From: SZUA-430 sp964647355
GTDB taxonomy: Bacteria; Pseudomonadota; Alphaproteobacteria; Micropepsales; Micropepsaceae
Assembly: GCA_964647355.1 (NCBI GenBank)
Contig: CAZYGK010000158.1
Location: forward strand, 1 to 6,959
Direction: 5' to 3'
Length of the DNA: 6,959 nt
The notes under the pieces were generated by a model. The model made no database searches, was not told the origin of the DNA, and worked only from the letters and a program-made list of their open reading frames with translations. This document shows, piece after piece, positions 1 to 6,173 of the stretch; position 1 is the stretch's first letter, and each line of letters starts with the position of its first letter. The translations under genes were made by a program, and so were the position numbers.

Positions 1-297
1 CGCGTCGTCACCGACCGCTTCGACGTCGACAACATCGTGCTGCCCGGGCCGGTGCGCTACACGCGCCTGAAGGTCTGCGTCTACAACAACCCGGTCCACT
101 TCTACGACATGGACGTGTTCTTCGCGAACGGCGGCCATCAGGACGTGACGCTGCGGTCGCGCCTCAACAACGGCGAATGCACGCGTAACATCGACTTGAA
201 CGGCGGCGCGCGGAACATCAACCGCATCAAATTCAAGTACGAAGAGACGAGCTGGTTCTTAGGCCGCGCTGTCGTGCGCGTCTACGGCGAACTCTAA
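1..297 (+). CDS. C-terminal part of a hypothetical beta-rich (DUF2541-like) protein, 5' end outside the window
   Basis: The frame is open from base 1 and ends at TAA (295-297), giving 98 residues. A GTG at 37 is in frame, but the reading frame and the pattern of the protein continue upstream of it, so I treat it as internal. Visible features are alternating hydrophobic beta-strand-like segments, a central NPVHFYDMDVFFANG stretch, an 'IDLNGGARNINRIKFKY' stretch and a final RAVVRVYGEL strand. This pattern (a 'N-P-V-x-F/Y-x-D-M' stretch, then 'R-x-I-D-L-x-G-G-x-R-x-I-x-R-I-x-F-x-Y', then 'G-R-A-x-V-x-V-x-G') recalls small exported proteins of unknown function in alphaproteobacteria that are often labelled DUF2541-like. 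The family assignment is from memory and tentative. No catalytic motif is visible, and a signal peptide cannot be judged because the N-terminus is missing. The gene is followed 20 bases later by a strong terminator, so it is the last gene of its transcript. Confidence 0.75.
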   Translation, partial: RVVTDRFDVDNIVLPGPVRYTRLKVCVYNNPVHFYDMDVFFANGGHQDVTLRSRLNNGECTRNIDLNGGARNINRIKFKYEETSWFLGRAVVRVYGEL

Positions 298-317
298 TAC
301 CGCCCGCAAGACGGACA

Positions 318-353
318 CGGCCGCCTGCACAGCGATGTGCGGCGGCCGTTTTT
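318..353 (+). terminator. Rho-independent terminator of the preceding gene
   Basis: The left arm 318-330 (CGGCCGCC, a bulged T at 326, then GCAC) pairs with the right arm 337-348 (GTGCGGCGGCCG), giving 12 base pairs around the loop AGCGAT. TTTTT follows at 349-353, then CTTT. On the minus strand no T-tract follows the stem, so it acts in the plus direction only. Confidence 0.88.
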
Positions 354-365
354 CTTTGTGCCAAC

Positions 366-393
366 AAAAAACCGGGCCGCCTTCGCGCCCGGT
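366..393 (-). terminator. Rho-independent terminator facing the minus strand
   Basis: Arms 371-377 (ACCGGGC) and 387-393 (GCCCGGT) pair, extended by G379-C386 and C380-G385 with C378 bulged and a CTTC tetraloop. Read on the minus strand, the stem runs directly into TTTTTT (the complement of 366-371). Read on the plus strand it is followed by TTGACCC, so the better direction is minus. No convincing minus-strand protein gene lies directly to its right; the nearest ends at 1621. It may act as an insulator, or it may end a short untranslated transcript (see findings). Confidence 0.65.
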
Positions 394-492
394 TGACCCT
401 TTTCCCCCTATAGGGAAATTCAGCGCCGAATATCGCCGAAAACGCCGAAAGAATCAATTGAAGAATTTGACGCACACGGCCTGTCGCACCCC

Positions 493-521
493 GTGACATT
501 CGCCACCTTCGTTCATACATA
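493..521 (+). promoter_or_regulatory. Candidate sigma70-type promoter for the bPH/GIY-YIG unit
   Basis: GTGACA (493-498) matches five of six bases of the -35 consensus. It is followed after 17 bases by TACATA (516-521), a weak -10 element. Transcription would start near 528, leaving a leader of about 60 bases before the ATG at 589. The rest of 298-588 holds the two opposed terminators and no gene I can support. This is a pattern match only. Confidence 0.3.
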
Positions 522-588
522 GGCGGCAATTCGAGTTTGCCGGCATTCCGTACCCGCGTTTTTCAACAACGTTCCTTGGGGAGGAGCA

Positions 589-1356
589 ATGTCTCGGTTG
601 TTCGCCTCCTGGCGGGCGCTCCGCTGGTTGGCCTTTCTGTTTTCGCTTGGCCTCGACGCCTACATCTTCCACATCTCGGACCCGTTCACGCCGCGCAGCT
701 TTATGACGAGCGGTATCGCTGCGGTTCTGTTGTTCCTATTTTTTGCCGAGGTCGCCCGCGCCATGAAGGGGCGCGGACGCATCCGCGCCGCGCTCGACGA
801 TCATGAACGCGTGACCTACCAGGTTGGGCGTCATGTGCTCGCGCTGTTTCGCAACATCGCCAAGCATCCGCTTGCCTACAACGCGATCTGGTTTCCCGTG
901 TGGATCGCGATCTTCACGACGGGTGCGATCAAGTGGTTCGTGATCAAGGACTTCTTCGGCGCGCCTGCAGAGTTCGCTCTACCATGGTTGACTCTGGCGC
1001 AGTACGCCTGCGCCGGATACTTGCCGCTGCTGATCGCCCTGCCCTTCATGCTTGAGCACGTAAGCGAGTGGACGAGCCACCAGTATGTTCTGGCCGTCGA
1101 TACGAAGACGCACGACCCGCGACTGCTCATCCATTCCGGAGTCTTCGACTACGATCTTGAGACCGTATCTGTCGAACGTACCGTGACAACACATGTCTAC
1201 CAAGCTTGGTGGCAGGCTCTGGTCGGCATCGGCAATGTGGAGCTTCGGGAAACGGCGGGCGGCGAAGGCGAAATTCTGGTCGACGTTTGGAAGCCCCGGC
1301 TGCTCGAGAAGAAGATCCGCACCGCGATCAAAACCTCGCGCCGGCGCGGCGATTGA
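589..1356 (+). CDS. Inner-membrane protein with four TM segments and a C-terminal bacterial PH-like domain
   Basis: This is a 255-residue protein. The ATG at 589 is preceded by a strong Shine-Dalgarno (GGGGAGGAG, 578-586). Hydrophobic segments lie near residues 10-28, 40-57, 95-117 and 134-156, with a basic cytoplasmic-type linker (about 58-92) between the second and third. The remaining ~90 residues (about 163-250) are soluble and look like a bPH_2 (YdbS/YdbT-type) domain: a 'Y-V-L-A-V-D' strand, a 'G-V-F-D' turn after 'L-I-H-S', an 'E-T-V-S-V-E-R-T-V-T-T-H-V-Y-Q-A' segment, a 'L-V-G-I-G-N-V-E-L' strand and a 'W-K-P' before the last helix. The C-terminus ends in a basic KTSRRRGD tail. In this family the domain follows TM segments at the membrane; its biochemical role is not established. 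The stop codon overlaps the next start, so the two are probably translated together. The TM count is by eye; the domain call is moderately sure. Confidence 0.85.
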   Translation: MSRLFASWRALRWLAFLFSLGLDAYIFHISDPFTPRSFMTSGIAAVLLFLFFAEVARAMKGRGRIRAALDDHERVTYQVGRHVLALFRNIAKHPLAYNAIWFPVWIAIFTTGAIKWFVIKDFFGAPAEFALPWLTLAQYACAGYLPLLIALPFMLEHVSEWTSHQYVLAVDTKTHDPRLLIHSGVFDYDLETVSVERTVTTHVYQAWWQALVGIGNVELRETAGGEGEILVDVWKPRLLEKKIRTAIKTSRRRGD

Positions 1357-1619
1357 TGGCACGACGGGCGCGCTTCTTCGTCTACGTGTTGGGGTCGACC
1401 GGCAAGGGCGGACCCAAGACATATGTGGGCTGGACGAACGACCTGGAGAAACGCCTTGCCGCCCACAATGCCGGCAGGGGCGCGAAGTCCACGCGCGGAC
1501 GCACATGGACGATGCTCTACGCGGAGCGGTGTAAGTCGCACCCGGCCGCGCTTTCGCGCGAGTGGCATCTCAAGCGCGACCGGGTGTTTCGCAAGAAGCT
1601 TTTGCAGGCGATGCGGTAG
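1356..1619 (+). CDS. GIY-YIG nuclease-superfamily protein (UPF0213, YhbQ-like)
   Basis: This is an 87-residue protein, the usual size for UPF0213. The frame is open well upstream, but the ATG at 1356 overlaps the preceding stop (TGATG) and places the conserved FVYVL strand right at the N-terminus, so I chose it. Motif residues of the GIY-YIG fold are visible: V9-Y10-V11 (the GIY position), Y23-V24-G25 (YIG), the catalytic-type Arg R33 in LEKRL, H37-N38 in AAHNAGRGAKSTRGR, and the metal-binding-type Glu E69 in ALSREWHLKR. All main active-site positions of the family appear to be kept, so it may be an active DNA endonuclease acting in the cytoplasm, possibly on damaged or branched DNA; the substrate is unknown. 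Its basic, Lys/Arg-rich C-terminus fits nucleic-acid binding. It lacks a separate SD close to the ATG, which fits translational coupling to the bPH gene. Confidence 0.92.
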   Translation: MARRARFFVYVLGSTGKGGPKTYVGWTNDLEKRLAAHNAGRGAKSTRGRTWTMLYAERCKSHPAALSREWHLKRDRVFRKKLLQAMR

Positions 1620-1620
1620 G

Positions 1621-2022
1621 CTACTCGACCGGCGCTGTGGCGGCAGTCTGCGCTGCAGGTGCGGTGCCTTCGGGCGAGGCGTCGAGCGCTTGGATCAAGC
1701 TCAAGAACTCCCGGCGCGGACCCTCGGCTATGCCGTAGTAGGCGCGCACGAGTTCGAACGTCTCCTTCGCGTCCATCGGGTCCTCGGCGCCTTCGCCGCG
1801 CATGCCGTCCATCCCGCCGTAGAAGAACGAGACCGGCACATCCATCGCACGCGCGATCGACCAAAGCCGCGATGCGGAGATGCGATTGGCGCCGCTTTCG
1901 TATTTCTGAATCTGCTGGAAGCGAATGCCGATGGCATCGGCAAGCTGCTGCTGAGTCATGCCCGATAGCCAGCGACGATGACGCACGCGCTGACCGATAT
2001 GCACGTCTACCGGATTCTTCAT
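1621..2022 (-). CDS. XRE/Cro-C1-type helix-turn-helix transcriptional regulator
   Basis: This is a 133-residue protein. An in-frame start at 2091 would add 23 residues of poor character; the ATG at 2022 has a purine-rich GGGTGGG just upstream and begins MKNPVDVHIGQRVRHRRW, the usual start of this group. The HTH_3 domain covers about residues 10-66: TQQQLADAIG (24-33) forms helix 2, and IRFQQIQKYESG (33-44) the recognition helix. AMDVPVSFFYGG (59-70) closes the domain. A linker with acidic residues follows, then a helical segment (86-113, FELVRAYYGIAEGPRREFLSL) probably used in dimerisation, and an Ala/Pro-rich tail ending TAPVE. The type is widespread in alphaproteobacteria as a single-domain repressor or activator; its target here is unknown. 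It converges on the GIY-YIG gene with a single base between the two stop codons. An inverted repeat in its own promoter suggests autoregulation. Confidence 0.93.
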   Translation of the reverse strand: MKNPVDVHIGQRVRHRRWLSGMTQQQLADAIGIRFQQIQKYESGANRISASRLWSIARAMDVPVSFFYGGMDGMRGEGAEDPMDAKETFELVRAYYGIAEGPRREFLSLIQALDASPEGTAPAAQTAATAPVE

Positions 2023-2081
2023 ATCCCACCCAACCCGCGCCGTTTTACTGTCCCCAAAACCGTGGCGCGGTCGTTGTGATG

Positions 2082-2117
2082 ACTTAAGCAAGATGAACGG
2101 AACCTGACAATTCCGGT
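2082..2117 (-). promoter_or_regulatory. Candidate promoter and operator of the XRE regulator gene
   Basis: Reading the minus strand, TTGTCA (complement of 2105-2110) resembles a -35 element. After 17 bases comes TTAAGT (complement of 2082-2087), a weak -10. Transcription would start about 50 bases before the ATG at 2022. An inverted repeat with arms CGGAA (2098-2102) and TTCCG (2111-2115) encloses the -35 hexamer, a typical place for a repressor site. A second small palindrome CACA-GTTT-TGTG lies at 2123-2134. The rest of the 2023-2233 gap shows no gene. All of this is pattern matching, without binding data. Confidence 0.3.
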
Positions 2118-2180
2118 GGGGTCACAGTTTTGTGCAAATCGTCCGGCAACGTGACAAAGCGCACGCTGTTCATAAACAAC

Positions 2181-2199
2181 CGGCGCACGAGGTGCGCTG
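2181..2199 (-). terminator. Possible weak terminator hairpin after the aspartyl protease gene
   Basis: GCGCAC (2183-2188) and GTGCGC (2192-2197) form a six-base-pair stem with a three-base loop, with a further C2181-G2199 pair flanking a G-T opposition. It lies 35 bases past the protease stop. In the minus direction it is followed by GTTGTTTATG, which is only moderately T-rich. It could therefore end the protease transcript, or be only a stabilising 3' hairpin. Confidence 0.35.
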
Positions 2200-2233
2200 A
2201 CGTCTCCGCACCGCGCGCGTGAAGTTCTTCAGC

Positions 2234-4078
2234 TCAAATGAGGTCGCGCAACCGGAAGGCGACAATGCGTTCTACATTTTCCCGCCTGAGCGACAATTTC
2301 ACGAGCGTTCCCGGCGGCATTTCCGTCCAGCGATTGCGAATCTCGCCAAGTTCGACATATGCGGCATTAATGCCGTCGACGGCTACTATCTGATCGCCCG
2401 CGACGATGCCAGCGGCAGCCGCGGGTGAGCCGTCGACGACGGCGACGACTCTGAACGCCTTACCGTCGCGATTGATCCAGAGCCCAGCGCGATCGTAACT
2501 GTCGGGCGTGTTCGTGCGGCCGTTCGGGGCGAAGTGAATTCGCTGGCGCGGGTAGTCGAGCGTGACCGTGAAGCGGCGAAGCAAGCCGCTGCCGATGTTG
2601 CCGGCCGGAACCGCGTACGACAGCGCGCCCTGGGTTTGACGGGACATATCGACCACGACGTCGTTCACCGTCACGGTTCCCAGCTGCAGGCGTTTGACCC
2701 GCGCGACAGTGCCACGCGAAGGGCCGCCCAAGCCCCACCCCGTCACCGTTTCGATCGACGGGCCGAAGCGTGCGCGAAGACCGTGGCGCAAGACGAATGG
2801 CGAGTGAAGACCCACCGACATCCGCGATCCGGTGTCGATGTCGAACGATGCCGGGATGCCGTCGATGGCGCCTTCGACTTCCGGAACGGTGCCGTTGAAG
2901 ACGAATGGCACCGCGACGCCCGCGCCGGCCGGGTTCCAAGCGGCGGGATCGGTCAGGGTGATCGTGCCGCCTTCGTAGTCGATCTTGCCGACAAAGCGCT
3001 TGAACAGTTCGTACCCGATCATGCCGTGAAATGGGACGCCTTCGATGGCGCTCAAGCCTTCCAGCGGCACGACGGCAAACAGTTGATCGCGAAGGCGGAT
3101 GCCGCCGATCGTCATCGCACCGACGCGTGCGAACGCTGCAGTCTCGCTGAAGTCTCCAGCACCCCAGACGCGCGCGTCTCCGACCGGCCCCAAACCAAGT
3201 TGACGAGCCGTGGTGGGGGTCATCACGTTGGCTGCCCCGGTGTCGACGAGCATCGCAAACGTGCGGCCGTTCAGTTTGACGTCGACATAGATGTGGTTGT
3301 TCACGAAGCGGAACGGCAGCGATGTCTGCCGCGCGGGCGTTGCGAAAGCGTAGTCCGGCGGCGGCGGAGCTGGGACCGCGAAATCGGCGGCGGCAAACGA
3401 GGGGTTCAGTTCGACCTTGGTGACGAGGCGCTCAGCCCCAAACGACGCCGCTGCATTCGACGAGCGGATGATGTGAGCGACCATGATTTGGCCGACCGGC
3501 CGGTAGTTCTCATAGATCGACGTTCGCGTTTCCGAGGCGCCGACCTCGATCACGCGATCGAGCATCTTCGTCTGCGCATCGAACCAGAGCTCAAACGGCA
3601 GCCCCCGTTCCGGGGCGACTTCCAGCGCCTCCTTGATGCGCGAGCGAAACAGCTGAAGGCGCAGTCCAACGCGCGCAGGCCCGGTGCGCGCGGGGTACCA
3701 ATAGGCAAGCGCGTTGCGATACTGTGCCGAGACAGCTCGTCGCCGCTGGTCGCCGCCCTCGGGCACGGTGACAATCCCGGCGGCGTCTTGCACCCAGGCC
3801 TTGCGTCCGTCGAAGCCTTCGGCGCCGGTCATCGGACCCAGTTTGAAGCGCGTGACGGTTCGCCCCGTTACGACATCCGTCAGCGTGGTGCCCGTGCCCT
3901 CAAGCCCCGCTTGGCGCAGCCGGTAGGTCAAGCGGATTGCTTTCACTGCATCGAGCGCCGCCCCGCCTGCCGCAGCCTTCGTTTGGCGGACGACCATATC
4001 GACGTCGCGAGCAGCCGCAATGTGGTGCGGCAGCGTGAGCATCAGCGATATGACTGCGAGCAAGCGGGCGAGCGTCAT
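2234..4078 (-). CDS. Secreted two-lobe retropepsin-like aspartyl protease with a C-terminal PDZ domain
   Basis: This is a 614-residue protein. Residues 1-22 form a signal peptide (short basic start, hydrophobic LLAVISLMLTLP, Ala-rich cleavage site), so it acts in the periplasm or outside. Residues ~25-235 form a domain resembling the LolA/lipoprotein-carrier-like fold often found ahead of these proteases ('GFDGRKAWVQD', 'PFELWFDAQTKMLDRV'). A Pro-rich linker (235-243) leads to two aspartyl protease lobes. Lobe one has the catalytic D279-T280-G281 after FAMLV and a GMIGYELFKRF partner segment (352-362). Lobe two has D415-T416-G417 after ASFDI and GNIGSGLLRRF (493-503). Both lobes keep the Asp and the hydrophobic-Gly element, so one chain could form a full pepsin-like active site. 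Residues ~530-614 are a PDZ domain (SPAAAAGIVAGDQIVAVDG), likely for substrate or C-terminus binding. The start is next to CCGGAAATCCGG, a short palindrome overlapping its weak SD. It is divergent from the Usp gene. The family call is firm, the substrate unknown. Confidence 0.93.
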   Translation of the reverse strand: MTLARLLAVISLMLTLPHHIAAARDVDMVVRQTKAAAGGAALDAVKAIRLTYRLRQAGLEGTGTTLTDVVTGRTVTRFKLGPMTGAEGFDGRKAWVQDAAGIVTVPEGGDQRRRAVSAQYRNALAYWYPARTGPARVGLRLQLFRSRIKEALEVAPERGLPFELWFDAQTKMLDRVIEVGASETRTSIYENYRPVGQIMVAHIIRSSNAAASFGAERLVTKVELNPSFAAADFAVPAPPPPDYAFATPARQTSLPFRFVNNHIYVDVKLNGRTFAMLVDTGAANVMTPTTARQLGLGPVGDARVWGAGDFSETAAFARVGAMTIGGIRLRDQLFAVVPLEGLSAIEGVPFHGMIGYELFKRFVGKIDYEGGTITLTDPAAWNPAGAGVAVPFVFNGTVPEVEGAIDGIPASFDIDTGSRMSVGLHSPFVLRHGLRARFGPSIETVTGWGLGGPSRGTVARVKRLQLGTVTVNDVVVDMSRQTQGALSYAVPAGNIGSGLLRRFTVTLDYPRQRIHFAPNGRTNTPDSYDRAGLWINRDGKAFRVVAVVDGSPAAAAGIVAGDQIVAVDGINAAYVELGEIRNRWTEMPPGTLVKLSLRRENVERIVAFRLRDLI

Positions 4079-4120
4079 CCGGATTTCCGGTCAATCGTTA
4101 CGACCATACCAGCAATCGGC

Positions 4121-4134
4121 TTGATCTGCGTCAT
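4121..4134 (+). promoter_or_regulatory. Candidate FNR/FixK-like box between the protease and Usp genes
   Basis: TTGATCTGCGTCAT compares with the FNR/FixK consensus TTGAT-N4-ATCAA: the left half is perfect and the right half (GTCAT) matches three of five. TTGATC here could equally be a -35 hexamer, with TACGAA at 4145-4150 as a poor -10. FNR-family control of universal stress genes is known in alphaproteobacteria, which makes the site plausible, but one half-site match arises easily by chance. Confidence 0.2.
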
Positions 4135-4188
4135 GGCATGGGCCTACGAAGGACGGGCTTTCTCAGGCGAATCTGACGAGGATGACCG

Positions 4189-5013
4189 ATGCTGAAGAGT
4201 TTGCTACTTGCGCTCGACCGTTCGCCCGGCTCGCAGAGCGCCAAAGCGTTCGCGCTCGGGCTCGCGCGTAAGCACGGCTCGCGGGTTCGTGCGCTCGCCG
4301 TGGTGGACCCTGAGCTCATCGCGCCGCCCGAGCCTACGCCGGTGGGCGGGGATGCCTACAAGCAGCACAAGGACGCCGTCGTGATCGAACGAGTTCGGGC
4401 GGCGGATGTCGAGATGGCGCAGGCTCTTGCCGGCGAGTGCGCGGCTGCGGGGATCGACGGCAAAGCCGATGTGGTGCAAGGCAACGCGCTTGCCATGCTC
4501 AACGCGGCATCGGCGGCGCACGACCTTGTGCTAATCGGCGCCGACGCGACGTTCGGCGGGGACGAAACGGCGCCGCTCATCAACGGCCTTTTGCGCGACA
4601 ACCCGCGGCCGCTGATCGTCACACCGCGCGGAGCTGCCGCCGGCACGAAGACGCTTGTCGCGTATGACGGGAGCGTTCCGACGCTTCGGGCGCTGCAGCT
4701 GTTTTGCGCGCTCGGTCTGCGCGCGGATCAGGACGTCGTGGTGACCTGCTTGAATCCGAATGGACGGACCGCGCTTGCGCTCGCAGAAAGCGGCACCGCA
4801 TATCTGAACGAACGCGGCTACAAAGCGACGCCACGACCGATCACGGGTGATGGCGATCCGGCACCGGCGCTGATCGAGGCTGCCAAAGACGTCGGCGCGG
4901 ACCTTATCGTTGCCGGCGCCTATGGCCACCGCGGGTGGCGCGAGTGGCTGTTGGGTTCCACCACAGAGCACCTGCTCGCCACGAGCCCAGTGCCGCTCTT
5001 CATCCACCACTAG
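4189..5013 (+). CDS. Universal stress protein with two tandem UspA domains
   Basis: This is a 274-residue cytoplasmic protein, about twice the length of a single UspA domain. The ATG at 4189 follows GAGGA (4178-4182) with six bases between. The N-terminal lobe (about 1-148) starts with the LLLALDRSPGS strand but lacks the glycine-rich nucleotide loop, having GADATFGGDE at the matching place. The C-terminal lobe (about 153-274) starts LVAYDGS and carries the complete ATP-binding pattern G-2x-G-9x-G-S: G243, G246, G256 and S257 within GAYGHRGWREWLLGST. In this family such a split usually means that only one half binds ATP. Usp proteins help cells survive starvation, low oxygen or oxidants by poorly understood means. 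The gene is divergent from the protease and converges with the dipeptidase, whose stop codon overlaps its own, so it is transcribed alone. Confidence 0.95.
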   Translation: MLKSLLLALDRSPGSQSAKAFALGLARKHGSRVRALAVVDPELIAPPEPTPVGGDAYKQHKDAVVIERVRAADVEMAQALAGECAAAGIDGKADVVQGNALAMLNAASAAHDLVLIGADATFGGDETAPLINGLLRDNPRPLIVTPRGAAAGTKTLVAYDGSVPTLRALQLFCALGLRADQDVVVTCLNPNGRTALALAESGTAYLNERGYKATPRPITGDGDPAPALIEAAKDVGADLIVAGAYGHRGWREWLLGSTTEHLLATSPVPLFIHH

Positions 5014-6173
5014 CCGGGCAGGTTCTGCGCCAGGAAGCGGAGCGCGTTCTCACCCGCGACCTTGCGGATTTCGTCTTCGGTGAACTTCGCCTTCAGCATG
5101 GCGTCGATCAGCGCCGCGGACTCGGATGCATCGAAGCGCACGGTTGTGGTGCCGTCATAGTCCGAGCCCAATGCGACATGGTCGGCGCCGATGAGGTCGA
5201 TCGCGTAGCGCAGCGACTTGGCCACGCCGGCCGGCGTCGTGTCGCAAACCGCGCCGTCCCAGTAGCCGATACCGACGAGGCCGCCTTTCGCAGCGATCGC
5301 GCGCATGTGGCTGTCGCTCAAATTGCGAGGCGACTGGCAGGCGCCGCGAACGCCGGTGTGCGAGACGACGATCGGCCGCTTCGTCAGCTGCAAGACGTCG
5401 TCGACGACTTTTTCGCTGGCATGGGCCACGTCGATGATCAGGCCCGCCTCGTCCATCGCAAGCACGGTCTGCACGCCGAGCGGGGTGAGGCCAGCCTTCG
5501 AGACGCCGTGCAGCGAGCCGCCGAGATCGTTGTCGAAGAAGTGGGCCAGGCCGATCATGCGATAGCCGGCGTCGCTCAACTTCTTCAGGTTTGCGAGGTC
5601 GCCTTCCATCGCATGCGCGCCTTCAATCGCGAGCAGCCCACCGACGACGGGTTCGCCCTTTGCGCGGCGTGCCATCAGGGCGGCGACGTCGCCGCGCGAG
5701 CGGATCGTCATCAGCGCCTTCGGATCGCGCTTCGCCGCGGTGTTCAGCTTCTCCGCCTGGTAGAGCGCGCGTTCGAGCAAGCTGTCCCACGTTTTGAGCG
5801 GCCAGAGCTGCACCTTGACGAGCAACGCGATCTGGTCGCTGTCGCCCTTCGTCTTGCTGTAGTTTTGGCCCTCCGGCGACTTCGTGACGGCGGAAAACAC
5901 CTGCAGCGCAAAACGGCCTTCGCGCAGACGCGGCACATCGACGTGCCCGGTGGTGCCGCGCGCCAGGACGTCGCGATTCCAGAGCAGCGTGTCGGCGTGC
6001 AGATCGGCGAGATGAAGCCGCGCGTGCAGCGCCTTCGCGGCGGCGCTCACCTTGTACGGCGCATGCGGCACGACCTTGTTCAGACCGGCCTCGACGATGG
6101 GCGGCGCGGCGAGCAGGGCGCCGGTGCCGGCGACGATCAGCACAAACGCGATACCAACGATCCAACGCCACAT
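5010..6173 (-). CDS. Membrane dipeptidase, peptidase family M19 (renal dipeptidase-like)
   Basis: This is a 387-residue zinc dipeptidase. An in-frame upstream ATG at 6317 would overlap the preceding gene and add low-complexity Arg-rich residues; the ATG at 6173 has GAGGT seven bases upstream and starts a clear hydrophobic anchor (residues 4-24), so I chose it. There is no lipobox Cys, so the protein is either held by an uncleaved signal anchor or cut after the Ala-rich end, and it faces the periplasm. The family's active-site residues are all visible: H59-x-D61 in ADLHADT, E184 in LAIEGAHAM, H211 in GLAHFFDND, H251 in IDVAHAS, H272 in VVSHTGVRG, R283 in SPRNLSD and D338 in LGSDYDG. It would hydrolyse dipeptides, and some homologues act on D-residue or beta-lactam-like substrates. 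Length is normal. It lies 67 bases downstream of the unknown gene on the same strand with no clear terminator between, so co-transcription is possible. Confidence 0.96.
   Translation of the reverse strand: MWRWIVGIAFVLIVAGTGALLAAPPIVEAGLNKVVPHAPYKVSAAAKALHARLHLADLHADTLLWNRDVLARGTTGHVDVPRLREGRFALQVFSAVTKSPEGQNYSKTKGDSDQIALLVKVQLWPLKTWDSLLERALYQAEKLNTAAKRDPKALMTIRSRGDVAALMARRAKGEPVVGGLLAIEGAHAMEGDLANLKKLSDAGYRMIGLAHFFDNDLGGSLHGVSKAGLTPLGVQTVLAMDEAGLIIDVAHASEKVVDDVLQLTKRPIVVSHTGVRGACQSPRNLSDSHMRAIAAKGGLVGIGYWDGAVCDTTPAGVAKSLRYAIDLIGADHVALGSDYDGTTTVRFDASESAALIDAMLKAKFTEDEIRKVAGENALRFLAQNLPG

Noticed and set aside
424..449. Three copies of CGCCGAA at 424, 434 and 443
   Set aside because: They are short, unevenly spaced (10 then 9) and few. 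They could be a binding array but are too weak to call a repeat.
233..672. Two small minus-strand frames (233-529, 454-672) to the right of the orphan terminator
   Set aside because: They overlap terminators and the opposite gene, read as Arg-rich noise and have no RBS. They do not explain the terminator.
1356..2022. GIY-YIG protein next to an XRE regulator as a restriction, defence or toxin-antitoxin module
   Set aside because: The genes are convergent, not an operon. The GIY-YIG protein is the common housekeeping-type UPF0213, and there is no methyltransferase or mobile-element context.
2534..4195. A 553-residue open frame opposite the aspartyl protease
   Set aside because: It is rich in Arg, Asp and His with no recognisable domain, which is what the complement of a GC-rich gene gives. 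The minus strand has a full multi-domain protease with catalytic motifs.
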